Source of the DNA: Candidatus Proximibacter danicus
GTDB taxonomy: Bacteria > Pseudomonadota > Gammaproteobacteria > Burkholderiales > Rhodocyclaceae
Reading direction: 5' to 3'
Assembly: GCA_016710885.1 (NCBI GenBank)
Contig: JADJUC010000005.1
Location: 124,001 to 188,000, forward strand
Length of the DNA stretch: 64,000 bases
The notes beneath the pieces are model-generated. The model was not told the origin of the DNA. It worked only from the letters and a program-made list of their open reading frames with translations, and did no database searches. Positions 9,096-19,859 of this stretch are shown piece by piece (within the stretch, counting starts at the first letter, position 1; every line of letters starts with the position of its first letter). The position numbers were made by a program, and so were the translations under genes.

Positions 9096-9977
9096 ATGAA
9101 ACGCACCATTCTTTTTCTCGCCACCAACCTCGCCGTGATGGTGGTTCTCGGCATTACCGCCAGTCTGCTTGGCGTGAACCAGTACCTGACGGCCAACGGC
9201 CTCAATCTCGGCATGTTGCTCGCGTTCGCTGCCGTCATCGGTTTTGGCGGCGCCTTCATTTCGCTATTGATGTCGAAGCAGATGGCCAAATGGAGTACTG
9301 GCGCCCACATCATCGCCAGCCCAAGCACTTCAACCGAATTCTGGCTGTTCCAGACCGTCGAGCGACTGTCGAAGAAGGCCGGCATCGCCATGCCTGAAGT
9401 CGCCATTTATGAAGGCGAGCCGAACGCCTTCGCTACCGGCCCTTCCAGGAACAACTCGCTGGTCGCCGTTTCGACCGGCCTGCTGCAGAACATGACGCGT
9501 GAAGAAGCTGAAGCCGTGCTGGCGCACGAAGTGGCCCACGTCGCCAACGGCGACATGGTGACGCTGACGCTGATTCAGGGCGTGATGAATACCTTTGTCG
9601 TCTTCCTGTCGCGCGTCGTCGGCTACCTGGTCGATTCCTTCCTGCGCCGCAATGACTCGGAATCGTCCGGCCCCGGCATCGGCTACATGGTAACGACCAT
9701 CGTCTGCGACATCGTTTTCGGGCTGCTGGCCAGCATCATCGTCAGCTATTTCTCGCGTCAGCGCGAGTTCCGCGCTGACCGTGGTGCTGCCGAACTGATG
9801 GGCAACCCGCAGCCGATGGTTTCGGCGCTGCGCCGCCTCGGCGGCCTGCATACCGAGCCGTTGCCACAAAACATGGCCAGTTCCGGCATTGCCGGTGGCC
9901 CGGCCTGGATGGCGCTGTTCTCCAGCCACCCGCCCATCGAAGCGCGAATTGCTGCACTCGCCGCGCTTCGGTCCTGA
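9096..9977 (+). CDS. htpX: HtpX, membrane-bound zinc metalloprotease
   Basis: Inner-membrane M48 protease that degrades misfolded membrane proteins under heat or envelope stress. Two N-terminal membrane helices (about 4-25 and 36-58) are followed by the zinc motif HEVAH at 144-148, with the third ligand Glu in REFRADR (about 224), and two further hydrophobic segments. Its 293 aa is standard. Start chosen at the ATG preceded by AAGGAG; an in-frame ATG 24 bases upstream would bypass that site. I saw no sigma-32 promoter. A good terminator follows the gene. Confidence 0.95.
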   Translation: MKRTILFLATNLAVMVVLGITASLLGVNQYLTANGLNLGMLLAFAAVIGFGGAFISLLMSKQMAKWSTGAHIIASPSTSTEFWLFQTVERLSKKAGIAMPEVAIYEGEPNAFATGPSRNNSLVAVSTGLLQNMTREEAEAVLAHEVAHVANGDMVTLTLIQGVMNTFVVFLSRVVGYLVDSFLRRNDSESSGPGIGYMVTTIVCDIVFGLLASIIVSYFSRQREFRADRGAAELMGNPQPMVSALRRLGGLHTEPLPQNMASSGIAGGPAWMALFSSHPPIEARIAALAALRS

Positions 9978-10023
9978 GCAACTGTGTGACCCCCTCCGCG
10001 GCGCCCCTCTGCCGCTTTCGACA

Positions 10024-10049
10024 CCCCGGCTCTGGCCGGGGTTTTTTTT
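10024..10049 (+). terminator. rho-independent terminator after htpX
   Basis: CCCCGGC-TCTG-GCCGGGG hairpin followed by eight T, 46 bases past the htpX stop. Confidence 0.9.
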
Positions 10050-10140
10050 GCAGCTTCCGGAAGCTGTAATGAAAATGTAACAATGCGGGCTTCGCGCGTA
10101 ACCGGCAATCGCCTGTGCGCTCGTTTGAAGCAAAAAAGCA

Positions 10141-10150
10141 GGGGGGGGGG
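10141..10150. repeat. G10 homopolymer at the ribosome-binding position of pit
   Basis: Ten consecutive G end two bases before the ATG at 10153, occupying the place of the Shine-Dalgarno sequence. Such a tract could slip and change translation of the phosphate transporter, or be a sequencing artefact. Confidence 0.6.
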
Positions 10151-10152
10151 AA

Positions 10153-11724
10153 ATGGAATTCAAAGATATCGCCAACATTGAGAAATCAACACGGCGAGGC
10201 AGCAAGGAATCGCTTCGACTGGGCATCGGCCTCATTTTCGTCGTCGCTATCATGCTTTATGTCAGCCTCGGTATTGGCATCAGCGGCCCACATGGCGTCA
10301 TGCTGGTTGTCGCCGCAATGATCGGCGGCTACATGGCCATGAATATCGGCGCCAACGATGTCGCCAACAACGTTGGTCCCGCCGTCGGCTCGCATGCCAT
10401 ATCGATGACCGGCGCGGTAATCATTGCTGCCATTTTTGAAATGGCAGGCGCCCTGATTGCGGGCGGCGACGTCGTTACCACCATACAAAAGGGCATCATC
10501 AACCCGGCAGCCATTGCCAGCAGCGACCAGTTCATCTGGCTGATGACGGCAGCCCTGCTGGCCGGGGCCCTCTGGCTCAACCTGGCCACCGCCTTTGGTG
10601 CCCCGGTATCGACAACGCATTCGATCATCGGCGCCGTACTCGGTGCCGGCATGGCAGCGGGCGGCGTTGCCGCGGCCAACTGGGGAAATTTGGTTGGCAT
10701 TGCTGCCAGCTGGGTGATCTCGCCAGTCCTGGGCGGCATCATCGCCGCCGGCTTTCTATTCTGGATCAAGCGTTCGATTACCTATCGCGAGGACATGGTC
10801 AGCGCAGCCCGACGCATGGTCCCCCTGCTGATCGGCCTGATGGCCTTTGCCTTTTCTGCCTACCTCATCCTCAAAGGTTTCAGCCGGATCTGGAAAGTCG
10901 GGGCTGTCAGCGCGCTGGGCATCGGCGCCCTGATTGGCATCTCCACCTATTTTCTGTTGGCGAAATGGATGTCGCGCGATGCCAGCACGCTGGAAAATAC
11001 GAAGAAAAGCATCAACCGCCTTTTCACCACCCCGCTCATCTGCGCCGCTGCCCTGCTTAGTTTCGCGCATGGGGCCAACGATGTTGCCAATGCTGTCGGT
11101 CCACTCGCCGCCATTGCCGATGCAGCCAGAAGCGGCATGGTTTCCGGCAAGGCCACCATTCCCTTCTGGGTAATGTTCGTCGGCGCCAGCGGCATTGCCA
11201 TCGGGCTGATGCTCTACGGCCCCAAGCTCATCCGCACGGTCGGCAGTGAAATCACCGAACTCGATCAGATGCGTGCCTTCTGTATTGCCATGTCGGCAGC
11301 AGTCACCGTCATCCTCGCATCCCAGCTGGGGCTGCCGGTCAGCTCGACGCACATTGCCGTAGGCGGTGTTTTTGGCGTGGGGTTCCTGCGCGAGTTCATC
11401 AAGACCAGCTACTCGCAGATGATCGAGGAGATCAAGCAGCACCATGCCGGTGCCGACAAGGAAGTAGTCGAAGACTTCCTCAACCGCTTCGAAAAAGCCT
11501 CCCTCGCCGACAAGCGCGTGATGCTCGAGCGGCTCAAGGCGCACGCGGAAGCTGCCGACCTTTCCAAGCGTGAGCGCAAGCAGATCCGCAAGGTCTATCG
11601 CCACGAGCTGGTCAAGCGCTCCGCTATCTACAAGATCGCCGCCGCTTGGGTGATCACCGTGCCGGTTTCAGGCGCACTTGCGGCAGTCATCTACTACATG
11701 ATTGTCGGCATGGTGCAGTCGTAA
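10153..11724 (+). CDS. PiT-family inorganic phosphate transporter
   Basis: Low-affinity, ion-coupled phosphate permease of the inner membrane. Both hallmark repeats are present: GANDVANNVGPAVGS near residue 72 and GANDVANAVGPLA near residue 310, in a protein of about ten hydrophobic segments. At 523 aa it has a long cytoplasmic loop and a charged C-terminal region (HHAGADKEVVEDFLNRFE) typical of the longer PitA-like bacterial forms. The next gene is a second phosphate transporter of another family, so the pair may form a phosphate-uptake unit. Confidence 0.93.
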   Translation: MEFKDIANIEKSTRRGSKESLRLGIGLIFVVAIMLYVSLGIGISGPHGVMLVVAAMIGGYMAMNIGANDVANNVGPAVGSHAISMTGAVIIAAIFEMAGALIAGGDVVTTIQKGIINPAAIASSDQFIWLMTAALLAGALWLNLATAFGAPVSTTHSIIGAVLGAGMAAGGVAAANWGNLVGIAASWVISPVLGGIIAAGFLFWIKRSITYREDMVSAARRMVPLLIGLMAFAFSAYLILKGFSRIWKVGAVSALGIGALIGISTYFLLAKWMSRDASTLENTKKSINRLFTTPLICAAALLSFAHGANDVANAVGPLAAIADAARSGMVSGKATIPFWVMFVGASGIAIGLMLYGPKLIRTVGSEITELDQMRAFCIAMSAAVTVILASQLGLPVSSTHIAVGGVFGVGFLREFIKTSYSQMIEEIKQHHAGADKEVVEDFLNRFEKASLADKRVMLERLKAHAEAADLSKRERKQIRKVYRHELVKRSAIYKIAAAWVITVPVSGALAAVIYYMIVGMVQS

Positions 11725-11814
11725 CGTTCCTGACGCCGTTGCAGCAGTCCCCACCTTGACGGAGACGAGCGCCCGCACCATGCTGGGAGCGATGCTCGAC
11801 CTGCGAGGACCGCA

Positions 11815-13428
11815 ATGGATAGCAACAGCATAGGCATACTCGTCGGCGGGCTCGGGCTCTTCCTTCTCGGCATGATGCTGATGACGGACGGGCTCAAAGC
11901 TGCCGCCGGCCCGGTGCTCGGGAATGTGCTCGCGTCCTCGACGCAGACGCGGATGCGCGGACTGCTCTCCGGCATCATCGTCACCGCACTGGTGCAGTCC
12001 TCCAGTGCCGTCACTGTCGCCGCCATTGGCTTCATCAACGCAGGCCTGCTCACTTTCAGTCAGTCGCTGTGGGTCATCTTCGGTTCGAACGTCGGCACCA
12101 CCATGACCGGCTGGCTGGTCGCCCTGATCGGTTTCAAGATCAAGGTGGAGCTTGCCGCCTTGCCGATGATCGGCATCGGCATGGCGCTCCGCCTCTCCGG
12201 CCCGGAAACCCGACGCGGTGCGGCCGGCGGCGCGCTCGCGGGGCTAGGCGTCCTCTTCCTCGGTATCGGCTTTCTGCAGCAGGCATTTTCCGGTGCCGGA
12301 CAGACCTTCGATCTGGCGGCGCTTGGCGGACAGGGGCTGTGGTCGATCATCGCCTTTGTTCTCGCCGGCCTCCTTCTCACCGTCCTGATGCAATCCTCCA
12401 GCGCCTCGCTGGCGGTTGTCCTGACCCTGGCAGAAGTGGGCGCCATTCCGTTGCAGGAGGCCGCAGCAGCAGTCATCGGCGCCAATATCGGCACCACCGT
12501 CACCGCCCTGCTGGCAGCCATCGGCGCTACGCCCAACGCCCGCCGCGCCGCCGCCGCGCATGTCATCTTCAACACACTCACCGGGTTGGCGGCCTTTCTC
12601 CTGCTCCCCGTTTTGATCCATACCGTCGATCTGCTGCGCGAGGCCTTTGCCCTGGATTCGTCACCGGCCGTCAGCCTTGCCATTTTCCACACCCTCTTCA
12701 ACCTGCTTGGCGTCATCCTCATGTGGCCGCTCGGCAACCATCTGGCGCGCTTTCTGCTCAGGCGCTTTCACACCCGTGAAGAAGAAATTGCCCAGCCCCG
12801 TTTTCTCGACCACAACGTAGCCTCCGTTCCCCCTCTGGCTGTCGATGCCCTGCACCGCGAACTTGTTCGTTTTGGCGGCATGGCGGTTGGCGGCGTATGG
12901 GCGCGGATTGGCCTGCTCACCAGCGCAACGCCGAGACTGGATGAGTCTGCCGCACTACCTGGGCTGAACCGCAGCATCACCGAGTTTGTCACCCACCTCA
13001 GCCGTGGCTCGATGTCGGCGACGACGGCCCAGTCGCTGGCCAAGCTCTTGCGGGTACAGCGCTACTACGAAACCTGTGGCGACCTTGCACCGGAAATCAC
13101 CACGGCCCACGCTGCGATGGAGGCATTGGGCGGCAGCGCCCTGCATGACGAAATCGACTTGCTGGCAACGGCGGCCGACCGATTGCTGCAACAACTGAAC
13201 CCTGATACCGAGCCTTTTGCCCCCCTCAGTGCGGAGCAGTCCGCTGACTTCGAAGCCGATTATCAGCGGATCAAGGCCGACCTCCTCACTGCCGGCGCCT
13301 GCGGCGAGATCGACATCGACACCATGGAATCGCTGATGCGCAGCTTCAGCACGCTGCGCCGGGTACTGGACCAGGCGGCCAAGGCCGCCCGCCTGCTCGA
13401 CCAGATGCGTGGCAGCCGCCTCGGTTAA
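11815..13428 (+). CDS. Na+/phosphate cotransporter, NptA/YjbB type with PhoU-like tail
   Basis: SLC34-like sodium-phosphate symporter of the inner membrane. The two inverted repeats carry the QSSS signatures (ALVQSSSAVTVAAIGF and VLMQSSSASLAVVL). Hydrophobic helices fill roughly residues 1-310. The C-terminal 200 residues are soluble and helical with PhoU-like character (LAKLLRVQRYYETCGDLA). Its 537 aa fits the family. It follows the PiT gene by 90 bases on the same strand, suggesting shared regulation or complementary phosphate flux. Confidence 0.9.
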   Translation: MDSNSIGILVGGLGLFLLGMMLMTDGLKAAAGPVLGNVLASSTQTRMRGLLSGIIVTALVQSSSAVTVAAIGFINAGLLTFSQSLWVIFGSNVGTTMTGWLVALIGFKIKVELAALPMIGIGMALRLSGPETRRGAAGGALAGLGVLFLGIGFLQQAFSGAGQTFDLAALGGQGLWSIIAFVLAGLLLTVLMQSSSASLAVVLTLAEVGAIPLQEAAAAVIGANIGTTVTALLAAIGATPNARRAAAAHVIFNTLTGLAAFLLLPVLIHTVDLLREAFALDSSPAVSLAIFHTLFNLLGVILMWPLGNHLARFLLRRFHTREEEIAQPRFLDHNVASVPPLAVDALHRELVRFGGMAVGGVWARIGLLTSATPRLDESAALPGLNRSITEFVTHLSRGSMSATTAQSLAKLLRVQRYYETCGDLAPEITTAHAAMEALGGSALHDEIDLLATAADRLLQQLNPDTEPFAPLSAEQSADFEADYQRIKADLLTAGACGEIDIDTMESLMRSFSTLRRVLDQAAKAARLLDQMRGSRLG

Positions 13429-13433
13429 ACGCA

Positions 13434-13643
13434 GTGCGCTCCCCGCATTCTGCGGTCTGCTCTATCGGCCGCATTACCGACGACATTCTGCTGAGACCGA
13501 ACGCTTTCGACGGCAGCGGTTACCCGGACAGCTTGTCCGGCGAAGCGATTCCGGTCATTTCGCGCATCCTGTCGATTGTCGACAGTTACGACGCCATGTC
13601 GATGCGCGCCCGTACCACAAGCCGCGAGCGCACTAGCAGGCCA
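13434..13643 (+). pseudogene. HD-GYP phosphodiesterase remnant
   Basis: One frame reads FDGSGYPDSLSGEAIPVISR, then ILSIVDSYDAMS, which matches the GYP half of HD-GYP cyclic-di-GMP phosphodiesterases (consensus DGxGYP...G..IP...RI...D.YDAM). The N-terminal HD histidines, a receiver domain and a proper start are missing, and the frame runs on into unrelated sequence before glnS. I read it as a decayed C-terminal fragment. Confidence 0.6.
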
Positions 13644-13732
13644 GGGCCGGTAGAACAGGGGCTGCTAGGCAGTTGGGCTGATAGAATTCGGCTTTCGCCG
13701 CAATCACGCAGCGCAGCCACTTTGAAACGCCC

Positions 13733-15544
<1,812 letters not shown>

Positions 15545-15586
15545 GCGTAATCAGCGGACGACAGGAACGGCGTGCCGGCCAAAACC

Positions 15587-15720
15587 CGTCATTCCGGCGA
15601 AAGCGCCCCGAAGGCGAAGGGGCCTGTGGCTCAAGTGCCCTTGGGGTGCCGGAATCCGACCGAAGGAAGTGCAGAGCCAGAATGGCCCACGAACTGGACC
15701 CCGGCGTTCGCCGGGGCGAC
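15587..15720. repeat. REP-like palindromic element
   Basis: Between glnS and the MFS gene are a GTCATTCCGGCGAA half-site (15588-15601), a matching GTGCCGGAATCC half-site (15646-15657), and the perfect palindrome CCCCGGCGTTCGCCGGGG (15699-15716). The same family recurs at 39470-39501, where the core reads ATTCCGGCG-TT-CGCCGGAAT. These are intergenic repetitive extragenic palindromes. Confidence 0.75.
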
Positions 15721-15732
15721 TCACACGGGAAG

Positions 15733-16905
15733 ATGATGCGTCACCCGATTGCCGTCATCGTCCTCGCCCAGCTGTTCGGCACCTCGCTCTGGTTCAGTGC
15801 CAACAGCGCCGCCGATGACCTGATGCGGCAATGGGGCGCCAGCCCCGCCGACATCGGTCTGCTGACCAACGCCACGCAGCTCGGCTTCATCCTCGGCACA
15901 CTCATCTTCGCGGTCAGCGGGCTGGCCGACCGTTTTCCCGCCAGCCGGATCTTCGCTGCCTGCGCCGTGCTCGGCGCCGCCGCCAACGCCGGGTTTGCCG
16001 GTTTGGCCAGCGACGTTCACTCCGCCCTTTTCTACCGCTTCGCCGTCGGTCTGGCGCTGGCGGGCGTCTATCCGCTGGGCATGAAGCTGATCGTCAGCTG
16101 GGAGCCGCAGCGAGCCGGCACAGCGCTGGCCTGGCTGGTCGGCATGCTGACGCTCGGCACCTCGCTGCCGCAGGGCATTCGCGCGCTCGGTGCCAGTTGG
16201 CCGTGGCAAGGGCCGATCCTGGCCGCCTCGGCGCTGGCCATCCTGGCCGCCTTGCTCGTCTTCAAACTCGGCGACGGCCCGCACCTCAAGCGCCGCGTCG
16301 GCGCGCCGCCACTTTCGCTCGGCCGAGTCTTCCACGCCTTCACCATCCCGGATTTCCGCGCCGCCGCACTCGGCTACTTCGGCCACATGTGGGAGCTTTA
16401 CGCAATGTGGACGCTGGTGCCGATGCTCGTCGTCCGCGCCGATCTGCCACAACAGCTCGGCATCGGCGTTGCCGCACAAACCTTCGCCATCATCGGTATC
16501 GGCGCACTCGGCTGCGTGCTCGGCGGGCAACTGACGCCGCGCTTTGGCAGCGCCCGCGTGGCGGCTGTCGCACTCGCCACCTCGGCGGCCTGCTGCCTTG
16601 TCTTTCCGCTGCTCGGCAGCGCACCGGCCGGCGTCATCTTCGCGGTATTGCTGCTGTGGGGAATGAGTGTCGTTGCCGACTCACCGCAGTTCTCGGCGCT
16701 GTCGGCCAAAGCCTGCCCGCCGGAAATCGTTGGCAGTGCCCTGGCTTTCCAGAACTCGATCGGCTTTGCCATCACCGTCGGCGCCATCGCACTGGCGACG
16801 CGGCTGCTCGATGGCTGGGGATTGAGCATTGCCTGGCTGCTGCTGCCCGGCCCGCTGCTCGGGCTGGTTGGGCTGGCACCGCTGTGGCGGCGCTCAATCC
16901 CGTAG
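15733..16905 (+). CDS. MFS transporter
   Basis: A 390-aa major facilitator superfamily permease with about twelve hydrophobic helices. The start MMRHPIAVIVLAQLFGTSLW, the first-loop region DIGLLTNATQLGF and the RFPASR stretch are typical of drug/metabolite MFS proteins. The frame stays open upstream to 15520 only because it reads through the REP-like element; the ATG after CACGGGAAG is the credible start. The substrate cannot be told from sequence. It is convergent with the 4Fe-4S gene, with one base between the stops. Confidence 0.85.
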   Translation: MMRHPIAVIVLAQLFGTSLWFSANSAADDLMRQWGASPADIGLLTNATQLGFILGTLIFAVSGLADRFPASRIFAACAVLGAAANAGFAGLASDVHSALFYRFAVGLALAGVYPLGMKLIVSWEPQRAGTALAWLVGMLTLGTSLPQGIRALGASWPWQGPILAASALAILAALLVFKLGDGPHLKRRVGAPPLSLGRVFHAFTIPDFRAAALGYFGHMWELYAMWTLVPMLVVRADLPQQLGIGVAAQTFAIIGIGALGCVLGGQLTPRFGSARVAAVALATSAACCLVFPLLGSAPAGVIFAVLLLWGMSVVADSPQFSALSAKACPPEIVGSALAFQNSIGFAITVGAIALATRLLDGWGLSIAWLLLPGPLLGLVGLAPLWRRSIP

Positions 16906-16906
16906 C

Positions 16907-17589
16907 TCAGTAGAGCGCCTCGATCATCGCCAGCGAACGCGAATAGCTGTGCGCGATCTGCGCATCGTCGTAGCGATGCTCCGGACGCACCGGGCAACTC
17001 GTGCGGGCAACGCAGGTGATGCGGCAGCGTGACTCCGGCCGCCTGCGATAGGCGATGCATTTCTGCAGCGAGAACTCGCATTCATCCAGCGCCCCGGCCG
17101 GGCAAGCCGTGACGCAGGTTTGATCCGCGCACCCCGCGCACGGCGATTCACCGGACATCGGCACCGTTGCCGGCAGATCGGTATCCACCAGCACCACCGC
17201 CCGATAGGCGAACCACGAACCCCACTCGGCATTCACTCCGACGCGAAAAGGCGACTCGTGATGCCACCCCGCCAGCCGCCCGAGCGCCTGCAGGCCAACC
17301 GGTGCATCGCCCGGATAGAGCATCGCATGCCGCCCCCCCGGCAACTGCGCGGCAAACCACGCCTCAACCGTTGCCGTGGTGAAATCGTCAATCGGGTGCT
17401 CAACGACAGCCCGGCCGCCTTCATCTGTTCCCACAAGGCGCGCCCACCGTGGCCAATGAGGATCAACTGGCGATAGCGATTTTCCGGGTCCAGTTGCGCA
17501 CGCATCGCCGCCGGCAGCACGGCGAGATCGAACACCGCCTGCAGGTTGAGTCCGGCGGCGTTCAGCGCCGAGAAATCCACTGCACTCAT
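16907..17589 (-). pseudogene. QueG-like 4Fe-4S protein, frameshifted
   Basis: The N-terminal part (MSAVDFSALNAAGLNLQAVF) and the C-terminal ferredoxin part lie in different frames that switch near 17405-17440, around a GGCGGCCGGG stretch. The C-terminal half has two cysteine sets (CAGCADQTCVTACP and C-x9-C-x3-C-x5-CP) like the dicluster domain of epoxyqueuosine reductase QueG. At about 227 codons it is shorter than QueG (about 360), so it is a relative rather than QueG itself. The ATG overlaps the thioredoxin stop as ATGA, implying coupling. A single-base indel explains the break; it may be a sequence error. Confidence 0.65.
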
Positions 17590-17915
17590 GCCGCCCCGAT
17601 CTGCGCCAGCGCCTCGGCAATGGCCGCCGCATCGGTCGGCCGCACCAGCCGCGCCACTTCCACCCCGCCACGCATGAACACCAGCGTCGGCCACAGCTTG
17701 ACCCGAAATGAACGGCCAAGCGGACGGCCGGGGCCGTCCTCGACCTTCAGGTGCTGCACCTGCGGGTAGGCGGCAAAGGCTTCCGCCACCAGCGGCTGCA
17801 CTGCCTGACAGTGGCCGCACCACGGTGCGCCGAACTCGAGGACAACAGGTGTCCGCAGGGCGTCGATCTCGGTGCGCGCGGGTTCGGTTTCCAGGAAATT
17901 TGCGTAGTAAGCCAT
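17586..17915 (-). CDS. thioredoxin-family protein
   Basis: A 109-aa thioredoxin-fold protein with active site WCGHCQ (about residues 33-38) and the cis-proline region WPTLVF. The CGHC dipeptide is PDI-like rather than the CGPC of classic thioredoxin, suggesting a more oxidising potential (inference). There is no signal peptide, so it is probably cytoplasmic. Start chosen after AGGAGAGG. The stop overlaps the start of the QueG-like gene, so the two probably act together in redox chemistry. Confidence 0.85.
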   Translation of the reverse strand: MAYYANFLETEPARTEIDALRTPVVLEFGAPWCGHCQAVQPLVAEAFAAYPQVQHLKVEDGPGRPLGRSFRVKLWPTLVFMRGGVEVARLVRPTDAAAIAEALAQIGAA

Positions 17916-17940
17916 CGCCACCTCTCCTGCCATTCGCAAT

Positions 17941-18768
17941 TCAGAGCACCCCGCCCAGCAGCCGCACTTCATGCTGCGGGAACGGAATGGCGATGTCGCT
18001 GGCGCGGAAAGCTTCCAGGATCGCCTTATTGATCTCGGCCCCTGCCGCCACGTAATCCGGCACCGACACCCAGGGATTGACACTGATCACCACGCTGGAG
18101 TCCGCCAACTGACGCACACCGACTACCGGCACCGGTTCCTGCAGCACGCGGACGTTGGCGCGCAGCACCTTTTCGACCGTGCGCAGCGCCAGATCGATGT
18201 CCGTGTTATAGGCCACGCCCACCGACAATGGCAACTGCCGGACCTTGCCGTAGTTGTGCAGGATTTCGCCAACGATCTTGCGGTTGGGGATGATTACCTT
18301 CGAGCGGTCTGTGTGGCCAAGCGTGGTGCTGAATAAGCTCATGTCGAGTACCTCACCCTCTTCGTCCCCGATCGAAATGTAGTCGCCGACGTGGAACGGC
18401 TGCGTGAAGATGATAGTCAGGCCTGCCGCCACGTTGCCGAGAATGCCCTGCATGGCCAATGCCACGCCCGCACCGGCTACGCCGAGGCCGGCGATTAGCG
18501 GCAGCAGTTCGACGCCCAGGTTCTGCAGCGCCATGATGACGAATACGCCGAACACGAAGAGCGCAGCCACGCGCACTAGCAGCGAACGGATCGGCGGTTC
18601 CAGCTTCAACCTCTGGAGCAACCGATCGACCATGCCTCCCAGCCACCGCGCCACGACATAGCCCGCCACCAGTATGGTCACTGCCACCAGCAGTTTGGGA
18701 CCGAACTTGATCACCATGTCAATGGCCGAAGCCTTCACCTGATCGATGGATTGGAACTGGTCATTCAT
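17941..18768 (-). CDS. mscS: MscS-family small-conductance mechanosensitive channel
   Basis: Inner-membrane channel that opens under membrane tension to release solutes during hypo-osmotic shock. Three N-terminal helices end with the Gly/Ala-rich pore helix GVAGAGVALAMQGILGNVAAG, followed by the cytoplasmic beta domain (GDYISIGDEEGEVLDMSLFS, then IPNRKI). The 275 aa matches E. coli MscS. The start after GGAGGAGTGCGGCTA is preferred over a codon 9 bases upstream. Confidence 0.92.
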   Translation of the reverse strand: MNDQFQSIDQVKASAIDMVIKFGPKLLVAVTILVAGYVVARWLGGMVDRLLQRLKLEPPIRSLLVRVAALFVFGVFVIMALQNLGVELLPLIAGLGVAGAGVALAMQGILGNVAAGLTIIFTQPFHVGDYISIGDEEGEVLDMSLFSTTLGHTDRSKVIIPNRKIVGEILHNYGKVRQLPLSVGVAYNTDIDLALRTVEKVLRANVRVLQEPVPVVGVRQLADSSVVISVNPWVSVPDYVAAGAEINKAILEAFRASDIAIPFPQHEVRLLGGVL

Positions 18769-19352
18769 TAGCCGCACTCCTCCGGATATTTATCCGATCA
18801 TTGTCGCGTATTAGCGGCGACTCTGTCTTGGGCGACTCCGCGCCAGGGAGTCGCCACCTGGGCATGCTGTCCCGGCTACGGCATATTTGTGGATAAGGTT
18901 ACGGTTGGCTGGAACTCGCCCGATCTGACAACCCTTGATCAATCAGGCCAGCTCCCCCTGCTAGCCACGTGCTTCAAGGCGCAATTCGGCACAAGCCTCT
19001 CGCCTGCGCGGCGAATCATCGAGGGTATTTGGAGGGGGGAGCGGCGCGAGCAACTGTGGCAACCTACCAAACTAGGGCATGGCTGACGGAAATCGATTCA
19101 ACCCGACAGCATTCGTGGTTTACGCCGCCGGTTCCGGTCCAATGAGCTTTGCCAAAGGGAATTTGGATCGCACGCTGCGTATCCGGGGTGGGCTGCGAAT
19201 ATCCCACACCATATGCGCGCTAATCAAGGAACCGCAGAACACACGAGACCCGGGGCATCGAACGACTTCCTTTTCCGGTAACCGCACGGCGTTGAGGACT
19301 GGAACGATGCGGGGAGCGGGTAAAGCGCTTTCTTGAAATCGGCATATGGGCG
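18769..19352. other. gap without a recognisable gene
   Basis: About 580 bases between mscS and the erpA terminator. An inverted repeat GGCGACTCC-GCGCCA-GGAGTCGCC-type hairpin sits at 18831-18855 with no T-run. Short open frames on both strands show no family signature, no convincing ribosome binding site and no homologous motif. It may be decayed coding sequence or carry an unrecognised RNA. Confidence 0.4.
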
Positions 19353-19393
19353 AAAAAAGGGGGCCGCACCGCCGTTTTCGGCTCGCGCCCCCC
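19353..19393 (-). terminator. terminator after erpA
   Basis: On the minus strand a GC-rich stem (GGGGGGCGC pairing with GCGGCCCCC, plus an inner GCCG-AAAA-CGGC hairpin) is followed by six T. It lies about 70 bases beyond the erpA stop and closes the argC-to-erpA gene run. Confidence 0.8.
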
Positions 19394-19461
19394 TAGTGAT
19401 GCAGGCTTAAAGTGGTGCCGTGGGAGTTACATCACCACTTGTGCCTATCGACACGACGAAC

Positions 19462-19812
19462 TCAGGTCGAGAACGACGATCCGCAACCACAGGTCGAAGA
19501 TGCATTCGGATTTTTGATCACGAACTGCGATCCTTCCAGCCCCTCCGAGTAGTCGATTTCTGCACCCACAAGATACTGATAGCTCATTGGATCAACAAGG
19601 AGCGTCACGCCATTTTTGTCGAGGGTCGTGTCGTCTTCATTTGCGACTTCATCAAAGGTAAATCCGTACTGGAAACCCGAGCATCCGCCACCAGTGACGA
19701 ATACACGCAACTTCAGTTGCGGATTGCCCTCTTCTTCAATTAGTTCCTTAACTTTGCTCGCGGCCGAATCCGTAAAGACAAACGGTGCAGGCATTTCAGT
19801 AACTGCATTCAT
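19462..19812 (-). CDS. erpA: ErpA, A-type iron-sulfur cluster insertion protein
   Basis: Carrier that transfers [4Fe-4S] or [2Fe-2S] clusters to apo-enzymes. The three conserved cysteines are visible: GGGCSGFQYGF at about 46 and STCGCGSSF at the C-terminus. It is 116 aa, starting at the ATG after CAGGAG. ErpA belongs to the HesB/IscA family; the EGLEGSQFVIKNPNA segment fits the ErpA branch. It lies 47 bases downstream of bactofilin on the same strand. Confidence 0.93.
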   Translation of the reverse strand: MNAVTEMPAPFVFTDSAASKVKELIEEEGNPQLKLRVFVTGGGCSGFQYGFTFDEVANEDDTTLDKNGVTLLVDPMSYQYLVGAEIDYSEGLEGSQFVIKNPNASSTCGCGSSFST

Positions 19813-19859
19813 ATCGACTCCTGATCCTTGTGTTAACCCGCCCTGCTTCTGGCAGCAAT

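Noticed and set aside
15699..15716. GC-rich palindrome read as a terminator of glnS
   Set aside because: No T-run on either strand, and the same core recurs elsewhere, so it is better called REP-like.
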